DNA from: Podarcis raffonei | Lineage: Eukaryota; Chordata; Lepidosauria; Squamata; Lacertidae | DNA: 64,000 nt | Direction: 5' to 3' | Assembly (NCBI RefSeq): GCF_027172205.1 | Contig: NC_070614.1 | Location: 34,338,001-34,402,000 of the forward strand | In this document: positions 1-9,800 of the stretch, one piece after another | Layout of the letters: each line of letters begins with the position of its first letter | Numbering within the stretch: the first letter of the stretch is position 1 | Made by a program: the position numbers and the translations under genes | Notes under the pieces: generated by a model | The model's database searches: none | The model's input: only the letters and a program-made list of their open reading frames with translations | What the model was told of the DNA's origin: nothing

Positions 1-1411
1 TAGAAACCTATTCCTCATATTCTTCCTGTGCTCACATTATCATCACTCTTTCTATCCAAATCATATTAAAGCTATAGAAAAGTAAAAGTATGGGGTGTTT
101 ATAAACATGTGCAATTTATGAAGCACAAATACTTGGGGAGGTTTTTGGAGCTGCAAATGTAATAGCAACTTTGCTGCAGAGCTTGGCAATCCAAATGACA
201 TTCTGTAACTAGGCTAGGAGTAACCTTTCTGTAGCCGTGAGAAAAAGCTGTAAAAATTTATGCCATAACATGACTTTCTCAGATAGTTGGTGATGGTGCT
301 ATCAAATTATTATAATTTATTATTTATTAAATTTGTATACTTTCCTGTACCTGTAGATCTCAGGACAGTTCATGACATAAAATTACAATATAAAAAAACC
401 ATAAAATACATCCCCACATAAAAGATTTAAAAAGGCATTGGGTGTCAATCAGCCAAAGGTCTGGTTGAAGAGGAATGTTTTTGCCTGGCACCTAAGGATA
501 TATAATGAAGGCACCAGCCAAACCTCCCTGGCAAGCGCATTCCACAAACAGGGAACCACTGCAGCAAAGGCCTATTCTCATGTTGCCATCTTCTGGACCT
601 CTCGTGGAGGAGGAACACAAAGAAGGGCCTCAGATGATGTTCTTAGGGTTCATATTGGATGCAGGTGGTTCTGTGTTCTAAGCCACTGAGCCTCTTGGGC
701 TTGCCAGTCAAAAGGTCGGTGGTTCGAATCCCGGCAATGGAGTGAGCTCCTGTTGTTCGGTCCTAGCTCCTGCCAACCCAGCAGTTTGAAAGCACGCTAA
801 AAAGTGCAAGTACATAAATAGTTACAGCTCCGGTGGGAAGGTAAATGGCGTTTCCGTACACTGCTCTGCTTTCAGTGTTCCGTTGCACAAAAAGCGGCTT
901 AGTCGTGCTGGCCACATGACCCAGAACGCTGTCTATGGAGAAACACCGGCTCCCTTGGCCTGAAAGCAAGATTAGTGCCACAACATCATAGTCACCTTTG
1001 ACTGGACTTAACCATCCAGGGGTCCTTTACCTTTACCTTTTTACCTATAGAGAGAAGTGGTTGTTGAGGTATTACAATCCTGAACAATTAAACAGACTTT
1101 GAATCGGAACTGGAAACTAATTGGCAGCCTGTGCAATCAGGCCATATGCTCAAACCATCTTGCTCCACTGAGCAACCTGGCCACTGATTTCTGCACTAGC
1201 TGAAATTTCTGAACCATCTTCAGGCTGTCTTTCTTCTTTGTGGTCTCTAAACTTACAGCATGAGCAGCCTACATTCATGTAATTTTGTGGATTCACATAG
1301 TGATTCCCCCACCCCATTCCATGGCAGCATTCTGATGCCACAATTAGACCTTAATTTGCAAAATCCATCTCTAGACATTATTAAATTGTTGCATTTTCTT
1401 TTCCAATCTAG
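1..1411. other. Gene A intron 3: LINE-like relics with a SINE inside
   Basis: Non-coding. Bases 1-300 show nothing nameable. 300-430 resembles the reversed 3' end of a CR1/L2-type LINE (AATTTATTATTTATTAAATT, then a CTGTAGATCTCAGGACAGTT stretch). 450-660 and 1045-1220 look like one dispersed repeat interrupted by the SINE at 661-1044. The whole block recurs in gene B intron 3 at 11295-13340, so it predates the A/B duplication. Bases 41-253 are missing from the B copy. Confidence 0.55.
661..1044 (+). repeat. tRNA-derived SINE
   Basis: Starts GCAGGTGGTTCTGTGTTC, with a degenerate A box and a clear B box GGTTCGAATCC at about 721-731, and ends in a CCTTTACCTTTACC type tail. This is the common long tRNA-headed squamate SINE also present at 9950, 12636 and (reversed) 35912. 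I do not assign a named family. It sits inside an older repeat and is present at the same place in gene B. Confidence 0.75.
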
Positions 1412-1639
1412 CTCCATCAATTTTTGAGAAGTGTCTCATTTAACAACAGTGCTGGGAACAGGATTTCTTTTGGCCATAATTTGGAATTATTAGCAGAATT
1501 TGATGTTATCAATTGGATAGTTTCCTCAAATCAAACCTTTCACAGAGTGAAAATTGGGACTGTGGATCCTGACAGACCTTCAGACCAAGTGCTGACCATA
1601 AATGAAGATGCCATCACATGGCACAAGTGGTTTAATCAG
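1412..1639 (+). CDS. Gene A exon 4 (end of Venus-flytrap domain)
   Basis: 228 nt, 76 codons, phase 0 at both ends. Begins after a CTAG acceptor with [15 protein letters not shown] and ends FNQ before GTAGGA. It carries the family motif [15 protein letters not shown]. It is four codons longer than exon 4 of genes C-F, in the stretch [10 protein letters not shown], an extension shared only with gene B. Confidence 0.9.
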
Positions 1640-1876
1640 GTAGGATCTGACTGTTGGCAGCTTTGGAGATCTCCCATTTTTGAATAGTACTGCCTCTCTG
1701 TGTGGAAGTGCAAAGCAAATTTCTGTGAACAATTGTGATCTCTCTTTTAACAATTATGTTAGAAACTAGCCTTCTGTACTGCACAATAAATTTAAGCAAA
1801 TTGGGTATCACCCAATCAGTTTTCCAAAATCTGTCAAATATCCGAGAAGTGAATGTGGATAAAAATAACAGAGTAA

Positions 1877-1926
<50 letters not shown>

Positions 1927-4144
1927 GTTATAGAAAACAATGAACTTGTAAAGGAAAAAATAATGTGATGCATTGCAGTATATTGAATATGTTAAACGGA
2001 AGGTTCTTAATCCTATTTGTAAAATACATTGTGTTTTAAATAAATATAATTTGAATTCTGAAATACTGTTCAAGGGGCAGACAGGGGTAATTTATGCTTA
2101 TGTTTACATGTATACCTTAATTAATATTACTTTTGTTATACAGTTTGGCATGAAAAATAAACAGCAACAAAATAAACAAATAATGTGTTATAAATATAGG
2201 CATAATACTACAAAATATACAAGCTTTGAATTGCAATTTGTAAGATCAGACCGATTCATACATGAATTAAATGCCTTCCTGCTATAGAGAGTCTTGTGGG
2301 GGGAAACTGAATATGGTTAATAATTTCAAACTATTTATTCCCATTAGGCACAGCCTCTTTCTGTCTGTACAGAGAGTTGCCATCCTGGTTTTAGGAAGAA
2401 AGGAAGGGAGTCGGAGGCATCTTGCTGCTATGATTGCATCCCTTGCCCAGAAGGAGAGATTTCCAACCAGGAGGGTATGAAATATATTGTTAAGGTTTAT
2501 CAAAAGAATGGGTGTCATTCAGAGGAGTATGCTTATAACCGTGAATGCTTCAAGGTTACTTTGATAGGTTTTGTTAAATGGTTTGGTGAATTGGATCTAA
2601 GAAGAAGCTGCTGCTTAGGGAGAATCTGGTCCATGTGGTATCATATGGACCTGGTGATTGTAAAGAAATTAATTCAATTAAAATTGCAATGCATTTTTAC
2701 TAGTGCTGCTCTGCCGATATCTAACTAAAGAAAGCACCATTCAAAGATGTTATTGAGGTACACCTCAAAATCGGGATTCTCAAATCAGTATTGCTCCTTG
2801 ACTATAAACTACAAATTGTCTGTTTTTTGTTATGTTATGTTTTGTTTTTAAAAAGAAAAGCCCATAAACAGAGAAATTTGCAGCTATATTTTGCTTTAGC
2901 AGCTATCATTCATGTTTTGTGAATGGCACTGCAACAGGCTTTTACTTCAGTCTTCCTTTAAACTGTTCTTGGATTCTGCAGGGGATGAACAAAAGTTCCC
3001 CCTTTAATGATCATGGGTCTTCTGCCACATTTAGGTTGGCACTGTAATCTCAAACTGCTTAAAAAAATCATTGTTTTTAGTACTAACAATGCTGCTTAAT
3101 ATCACTGAGGCTCTAAACCACATTTGAGAGTACCAGCACTGAACATATATGAATTTGACTGCATGAAAGAAACATTTTTATGCATCGTGTTGAAATGTTA
3201 TGGCGTATTTGTAAAATAAAGATCTTGGCTTTTCTATTTCAGACATGAATGACTGCATTAAATGTGCTGATGAAAAGTATCCAAGCAAAAATCAGGATTT
3301 ATGTATTCCTAAATCTGTAACCTATTTGTCATATGGGGGACTCTTAGGACTTGGCTTAACCTGTTTTGCTCTAGTCTTTTCTTTCACCACTGCTCTGGTG
3401 CTAGCAATATTTATAAAACACCATGACACTCCCATCATCAAAGCCAACAACCAGAACCTCACCTATACTCTCCTAATCTCTCTTCTGCTCTGCTTCCTTT
3501 GTGCACTGCTATTCATTGGGAAACCGCAGAAGATTATGTGTCTCCTCCGACAAACTGCTTTTAGCATCATCTTCTCCGTGGCTGTTTCTTGTGTGTTGGC
3601 CAAAACTACCACAGTGGTCCTGGCTTTCTTAGCCACCAAACCTGGATCTAGGATGAGAAAATGGGTAGGGAAGAGGCTAGCCAACTCCATTGTGCTTTTC
3701 TGCTCTATTATTCAAACTGGTATCTGTGCTGTGTGGTTGGCAACCTCTCCCCCCTTCCCAGAAGTAGACATGTACTCAGCGACTAATGAAGTTGTCTTGG
3801 AATGTAATGAAGGGTCTGTGGCTATGTTTTACAGTGTCCTGGGCTACATGGGCTTCCTGGCAATTGCCAGCTTCACTGTGGCCTTTTTTGCCAGGAAGTT
3901 ACCTGACAGTTTCAATGAAGCAAAGTTCATCACTTTCAGCATGTTGGTCTTTTGCAGTGTGTGGCTTTCCTTTATTCCAGCTTATATGAGCTCTAAGGGC
4001 AAATACATGGTTGCTGTGGAGATCTTTGCTATCTTAGCCTCCAGTGGTGGTCTTCTGGGTTGCATCTATCTTCCAAAATGTTATCTTATTGTGTTGAGGC
4101 CTGAGCTGAACAACAGGGAACATTTAATAAGGAGAAAATTGTGA
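1412..4144 (+). CDS. V2R gene A, 3' part (exons 4-6; coding span with introns)
   Basis: This is the 3' half of a type 2 vomeronasal receptor. Exons seen are 1412-1639, 2348-2474 and 3243-4144, with AG acceptors and GT donors and an unbroken frame (phases 0, 0, 1). Together they encode the end of the Venus-flytrap domain, the nine-cysteine domain and the seven-helix region, ending in a stop at 4142-4144. Exons 1-3 must lie left of the window: by comparison with gene B, base 1 sits about 70 bp after the exon 3 donor. Exons 4 and 5 are nearly identical to those of gene B (in exon 4 only two residues differ). Intron 4 holds a TTA microsatellite. Intron 5 shows no mobile element I can name. It is probably functional, but exons 1-3 are unseen. 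Confidence 0.9.
1875..1924 (+). repeat. (TTA)n microsatellite
   Basis: About 16 uninterrupted TTA units in gene A intron 4. The orthologous position in gene B has a similar tract at 13793-13832, so the microsatellite predates the A/B duplication and has changed length since. Confidence 0.95.
2348..2474 (+). CDS. Gene A exon 5 (cysteine-rich domain)
   Basis: 127 nt, read from [15 protein letters not shown] to [14 protein letters not shown]. Six cysteines here plus three at the start of exon 6 give the nine of the NCD3G domain that couples ligand binding to the membrane helices in family C receptors. Donor is GTATGA; the last base joins AC of exon 6 to form Asp. Confidence 0.88.
3243..4144 (+). 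CDS. Gene A exon 6 (seven-transmembrane domain)
   Basis: 902 nt after a TTTCAG acceptor, encoding [14 protein letters not shown] and then seven hydrophobic helices, the V2R signature [17 protein letters not shown] and the C-terminal hallmark [14 protein letters not shown]. About the first 650 bases are almost identical to gene B exon 6. After about base 3895 the two differ more, and A carries variants seen in gene C, suggesting a conversion boundary. A polyadenylation signal AATAAA lies at 4395-4400. Confidence 0.93.
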
Positions 4145-4717
4145 AGATTCTGCTGGAGGGGAAAGTGGTGTCCATTGAGCTTTCAGCAGCTTTTCTTGAA
4201 ATTCAGAAGCCCTTATATAGAGTTTGGAATTCTGTGCTCACCATAGATGGACAAATCTTTCATTTCCAGTTGTTTAACCTTCCCGTTTTTTGAAGGACAG
4301 CCATTCATATGTATATGTTCCATGTGATTCTTTCCAAATGCAATATTTCTTCTCAATCTCTGTGATTCTGTTCACTCATTAGTTATATTTTTTAAATAAA
4401 AACTTCATCGCTGGTGAGGGTTCTTATTTGCACTACAACAAAGCTGGAGTAAATTAGTTTCAAAGCACTATATCCCTAGTTTTTATTGTTCCAATCCCAA
4501 TCAGGTTTCATGCAACATGGAGGAATTTAAAGGTGCTCTGCTGCATCTTTTCCCTGTTCGGTCCGATATCAGTAAATTCAGTAAACAGCACTAAAGAAAA
4601 CGAAGCAGTACACTGCAATGTGTAAATGTGGGATATAAGTTCCTTTTCACCCCACCACTGTTCTACCAAATCTATAGAAACCCATTTCCACCCCACCCCC
4701 GCCACCATATATTTTAA

Positions 4718-5300
4718 CTTGAATGAATGAATGAATGAATCTTTATTTGCCTCAGCCATCAGCCGTAGCAATAAAACAACAATACAATATACAGAGAATA
4801 GAAATACAAATAAAAAGTTGATTATATAAAATACATTTTAGGGTTTTGAATCAATAGTCAAGTAGCGGATCTTATTCTAATTGCCCCAGCTAAAAACCTT
4901 GCAACCTTTTCTGTCACCTGCTCATCTTGATCTGCCAAGAGAAAGGATAGTGTGGCAGTGGCTGGGCAACCCGGAATGGACAATAAAGAGGGGTGATAAC
5001 CTCATTGCTCAAGTCTTTATAAAGAGTGCAAGCCAGAAGGACATGTGTCACTGATTCAGTACTGCCATCTCCACAGGAACATAAGTATTTTTCATGTGGA
5101 AACTGTTGGAATCGTCCTTCAAGTACAGCCGAGGGCAATATATTCAATCTTGTGAGAGTAAAAGCGCATCTATGTTTTACAATTGCTAGGTTATGCAGAT
5201 AGGGTGCCAGAGAGTTTAATGGGAAGGTGGAAAATAGTCATGCTATGGGCAAAATTTCCTTATTGTGGCCAAGTTGTTCTGGCACTCGATATCCTTTAGT
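4718..5300 (-). mobile_element. LINE 3' fragment (ORF2 C-terminus and 3' UTR), clade unassigned
   Basis: Read on the minus strand, 5147-4914 encodes a LINE-like tail with CSCGDGSTESVTHVLLACTL, a CCHC-type knuckle seen near the end of several non-LTR retrotransposon proteins. It is followed by an AT-rich 3' UTR and a (GAAT)n tail at about 4727-4742. The same family occurs on the + strand at 59960-60418, and its last 60 bp at 47923-47985. It is strongly 5' truncated. The clade (CR1, L2 or other) cannot be settled by eye. Confidence 0.65.
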
Positions 5301-5612
5301 CACAGACAAATTAGACTGTTTGCTTTACTAAAACCCAAAGTGAGTAGCTGTTGTGGTGACTGCACTTGGTAGTCTTCTCATAAAAAACTTACTTTGAATA
5401 TTTATACTAATAAACATCATTTTGTATGCAGTTTTTACTAATATACCCATGGGGGAGAAATCCCCTAATTTTTTTTGATATTTTCGCTAACATATGTATT
5501 TTTAAGCAGCGTTCAGTTCATTTTCTACAACAAAGGGTTTTCTGAAGGGTTCCTTCCTGCAGGCTTCTTCCTCTGAAGGTTGATTTCTTGAGACCCTTTT
5601 TGATTTCCTGTA

Positions 5613-5873
5613 CAGTCATACCTCGAGTTACAAACGCTTCAGGTTGCGTCATTTTGGGTTGCGCACCGTGCCAAACCTGGAAGTACTGGAACGGGTTACT
5701 TCCAGGTTTCGGAGCTCATACATGCACAGAAGTGCTAAATTGCACTTTGTGCATGTGCAGAAGTGCCAAATCGTGACCCCTGCATGCACAGAGGCGGCGC
5801 TGCGGGTTGCGAATGCTGTGGGTTGCAAATGTGCCTCCCGCATGGATCACATTCGCAATCCAAGCATCCACTG
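5613..5873. mobile_element. Tigger-like MITE (Tc1/mariner superfamily)
   Basis: 261 bp bounded by TA on both sides, starting CAGTCATACCTCGAGTTAC and ending in ATCCACTG. The CAGTNRTACCTC terminus and TA target match the Tc1/mariner-Tigger type. It has no coding capacity. It is related to the elements at 26669, 28242, 29401, 32432 and 49803. Confidence 0.7.
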
Positions 5874-6321
5874 TATTACAGATGTTTTTATTCTTCTTTT
5901 TCATGTTTTCAAAAATTGTTTAACAGGAGGCATTACTAAAACCATAAGTAAAAGCTTGGCTGTTGGTGGTTGAGAGGCATTTGTCTGATATCTTGCTATT
6001 TTTCTAATACCTAAATGCCATAGTATTCTATACAGTATAAGGAGTAGATTAGTAAAGTTAAATATCAATAAAAGAGCTGCTCAACTGAAGCAGCAAGAAG
6101 GCTACTTCTATCATGAAAGAAATTTATTTTGTCTCTATCTCCAGAGCACAGCATTATTTCTGGTGTGTTTTTTTTCTGTTGTATACCATTCCAAACACAT
6201 TTTCAGATGTGGCAAGCATAATTTATTTAACAATTCCGTTAGGAACCCCAAGACTGGAACCAGTGACTACCTCCCTATTTAATTACTATCAAATGCCTAG
6301 TAATTCATTCTTCTTGTCCAG

Positions 6322-6634
6322 CTCCCTGTGGGATTCATGAGCCACAAACAAGATTTACAGCAAACACTGTTAAGCAAAGGCAACCAAGACTGTTATAAAT
6401 ATACCCAGCACCATGTGGGGCAGGGTTAGGGTTAGGGTTAGGCAGGGGAAAGGGACTGGGAGCAGAAACAGTCCTCCAGTGTGATCGCTAATAGTTTCTA
6501 TTATTCACTCCAAGAAGTGAATAAGAAGTAAAGAAGTAAAGAAGGCTGTTAGTCATCAAGACACTATATATAGTGTTGTAAAAGAATATAGCAGAAATTC
6601 TGTGTAAAAAAATAAAATTAGCCTTGCAACGAGG
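6322..6634 (+). promoter_or_regulatory. Gene B upstream conserved block
   Basis: Divergent version of the block found before each V2R exon 1 here. Shared pieces are CTGTGGGATTC (CTGTGGAA-type motif), TATAAATATACCCAG at about 6396, and a GGGACTGGGAGCAG stretch. A telomere-like array splits it at 6423-6442. The likely promoter lies within this block; that is inferred from conservation between paralogues only. Confidence 0.45.
6423..6442 (+). repeat. Short interstitial telomere-like repeat
   Basis: Three perfect GGGTTA units plus GG, embedded in the gene B upstream block. The aligned positions in genes C-G have no such array, so it was gained in B (or its ancestor) after these genes split. Confidence 0.85.
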
Positions 6635-6852
6635 ATGGTGGTTTTAGTGGTCTTCCTGCTGGCACTGCTTCCTCACAAGTTATGGACATCTCATGCTGTG
6701 AAATGTAGGGTTTGTGGTCCACGTTACCCACAACACATGTACCATCAGTCAGGAGACCTCATCATTGGTGGCATTGCAACTCATGGTAGCTTTTTCGACA
6801 GTTCAATAGCTTTCACTGAAGAGCCTCCACCAGCATTGCTTGAAGATTTCTT
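6635..6852 (+). CDS. Gene B exon 1 (signal peptide, start of flytrap domain)
   Basis: 218 nt. The start ATG is set by a strong context (GAGGATGG, the same in C-F) and a signal sequence [16 protein letters not shown]. The exon keeps the family motif [12 protein letters not shown]. The donor is CTT|GTAAGC, phase 2. It differs from the other genes in carrying [10 protein letters not shown] where they have a Y-P-Q-P-P-L-H pattern. Confidence 0.88.
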
Positions 6853-9800
6853 GTAAGCACTTATTCTTTATTTGTTTTAATCTCTGTGTATTTTGTCTTC
6901 TCTTGGCTCTATGTTCTACCCCTTGTGTTATTGAAACACTGACTTGTTTTGAGTTTGTTCCATTGTAGTCAGGACTCCTGATTCTGGAAACTGACAGATC
7001 CCTAGTACCACCCTTATTTGGAATCAGGAATCTTTCTATCTCTTTCCCGTAGCTGTAATTGAACTGTTGATCCAACGGTTTATATATGTACAGAGATCAC
7101 TTTCTCATATCCATTTGTACCTGTTGTACATATTAATTAACATCCTCATATTTTGTAATAAAATATAGAGGCCTTCTTTTTATCTAAATCTCAGTCTGCA
7201 GTCTGTTGCTAATCTCCCATTAGTGGAAGTACAACATCCTCATAGCACTCTGTTATTCCATTCACAAGATCCCCCCACTGACCCAAAAAAAATGATGACA
7301 TATGTGTATACTTTTGTAGAAGTGTGTATGTGTTATTGAGGACAAGGATTGACTTAAAATAACATCTTAAGAAAAATAGTGCATTAGTTGTGCAATCCTA
7401 GCTTGGAAAGGTGAATGTGCACCAGCAAGAGAAGTAGATACGGTGGACTTTATTTCTCCTCCCCATGGTTGTGTTATTTATTCTGCCAACCCCGAAAAAA
7501 TGGTTCTAACACAGTGGAACTAACTTATGAAAACTCCTGACTGGTAGAGATGGTGATAGCAATCCCACAGGAGAAAAGGGATTTAGGGTTTGCTGTGTTT
7601 TCCATGGGCGTCTGCAACTTTTATCTGTCAGCTGAAAAGCTCTTATGTGCAATCCTCACTGCATTTAGTCTGTTGATTTGAGGGTTAGTACCGGTAATAA
7701 TAATTATTCTTCCTCCTCCTCCTCCTCCTCCTCCTCCTCCTCCTCCTCTTCTTCTTCTTCTTCTTCTTCTTCTTCTTCTTCTTCTTCTTCTTCATTATAC
7801 CCTGCCCATTTGGCTGGGTTTCCCTGGCCACTCTGAGCAGCTTATAGTATTTATAAAAACATAATAAAACATAATAATAGACAGCTGCCCTAGACACAGA
7901 ATTGACCTGCACCTCAATGTACAGCTGTGAGTCCAAAATGACTCCTAGGCTATGCACCTGGTCCTTCAGGGGCACGTTTCCCCCGTTCAGGATCAGGGAG
8001 TCCCCCACATCCACCCTCTCCCTGTCCTCCAAGAACAGTACTTCTGTCTTAGGATTCAACCTCAATCTGTTAGCTGCCATCCATCTGCCAACCGCCACAA
8101 AACGGTAGCAAAATAATAATAATGCTGAGGAAGATGCAGAATATAGTGGGTTTATTATTATTATTATTTAGATGTGGAATAGTTTGATACAGAATGCAAC
8201 TTTCATTCTAGTGCAGTGCCAAAGAATTACCAACACATTCTGGCCCTGGAATTTGCAGTGAATCAGATAAATGAAGACCCTCTGATCCTGCCCAATATCA
8301 CCTTAGGCTTCAACATCTATGACAGCTATTTCAAGGCAAAGCAGACCTACTATTCAACAATGCTACTTTTATCTACATTGGAGAGATTTGTTCCGAACTA
8401 CAAATGTGACATCCAGAATAAGCTGACTGCAGTGATTGGAGGACTAGACTCCAAAATCTCTGTTGCAATGGCAAATATCCTCGATATCTATAAGATTCCA
8501 CAGGTAGGTAAGGCACACATGCTCATTTGTATGTGGGAATAGTGCAGAATTAATATTTATTATTTATTTATTTGTTTGTTTGTTTGTTTCAGATATGTAT
8601 ATAATGGTTAATGCTTGGATTTTTTATGGATGTACATAAATAATAATTAGAATTAGAATTCATCATAGAACCAAAAACATTGCTTTTCATGCTTTTGAAT
8701 GTTTTGTGGAATAGAAAAGATTTCAATGTGCAAAGGAAGCACATCAGGGACAGAGCAAGAAGGGAGGTCCACTACCCAAGTGTTGGGGGAATTTTGGGGT
8801 TCAAGCCCAATGTCTTTGGCTACCTGGAACAGTCAACAGAATCCAGACACCAATTTTTCATAAAATGGGACATTTGTTTTGGCAATGAGACATATGTGGA
8901 TACAACTGTGCAAGGTCTCCTGTTTGTAGGCATTGCACACCATAATGCATTGCAGTAAACACTGGGTTGGACCACCCATGTACACATACATATTTATATC
9001 TTTGTGAAAAGATATAACTTTTGCTTGTGAAAGAGCAGGGGTTCTGAGGAAATACAGTAAGTTCTTTCCCCAACCATAAAAGGACTTTGCTTAGACCCTA
9101 TTGTCTCTTGGTCAGCCCTGTATCTTTAGCATGGGATAATAACCACTGACTTTATGAGGTTGACGTACAATTTGTGTCTTAATGTCAGGGCTGGAGAACC
9201 TTTTTCAGCCAAAGGGCCTTATCTTCTTGTAGGCAACATTCTGAGGGCCACATGGTGGTGGTGGGCTGGGAAAGAATTGTCAGTGGGTCAATGAATGTAA
9301 AGTTTAACTTTGTAGTGTAGGCTAGTGTAATGGCTTTAGGGGTTGCTTGTGCGTAAATAGCCGCCGCTCTGGGCTAGGTTGGCTGGTTAAACCATTTCTC
9401 GCTGGACAGCCATCCACTCCGTGGCTGTTCAGTCGCTGGAAGAATCCGTCAGTGGGCGTTTCTTAAACCTTTTCCAACATAAAAGTTATTTGACGCCCAG
9501 TCTCCTCCTACTCTCCCTGCGCGGAAGTCTTCTGTGCAGTGCGGGCGTGGGTAGTGGAGGACCTGTGCTCTCCCCGCTGGTGTCCAGTGAAGAGTCCCGG
9601 AGCCTGCTCTCTGCTTCCCCCATTGGCCCCCCCTCTATCCCTGGTGTTGCACTGATTTTCTTCCCCAACAGGAGACCTGCCTCTCTCCCTGCTTGGCCCC
9701 TCTCCAGCATCGTTGTGGAGCCTCGCCTCCTTCTCTAGTTCCGATGGCAGTTCCCTGACAGCTTGTTTCGAGACAAAGAGGCATTATCATAGATTAAGGA

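Larger units (their letters stand above)
4145..6634. other. A-B intergenic spacer
   Basis: Contains the gene A 3' UTR with AATAAA at 4395, a reversed LINE 3' fragment (4718-5300), a Tigger-like MITE (5613-5873), and the gene B upstream region with a short telomere-like repeat (6423-6442). 5300-5600 and 5880-6320 are AT-rich with nothing I recognise. Confidence 0.6.

Noticed and set aside
661-1044. tRNA gene (A and B boxes)
   Set aside because: The boxes head a SINE over 300 bp long repeated four times in the window; no intact cloverleaf. The same holds for 29079-29246.
1632-1973. Minus-strand frame with a run of Asn and plus-strand frame with a run of Leu
   Set aside because: Translation of the TTA microsatellite in gene A intron 4, not a protein.
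3463-3690. Open minus-strand frames of about 75 codons opposite exon 6 (also 15371, 24513, 34149, 45027)
   Set aside because: They recur only because exon 6 is conserved; they are the reverse shadow of the helix-coding strand and have no start context or independent support.
7685-8098. Minus-strand frame ending in poly-Lys/Arg
   Set aside because: A LINE reverse-transcriptase relic running into a TCC/TTC tract; not a host gene.
9421-9738. 105-codon plus-strand frame in a GC-rich block
   Set aside because: Open because the block is GC-rich; Ser/Leu/Pro-rich low-complexity protein, no homology I recognise, and it lies in a V2R intron.
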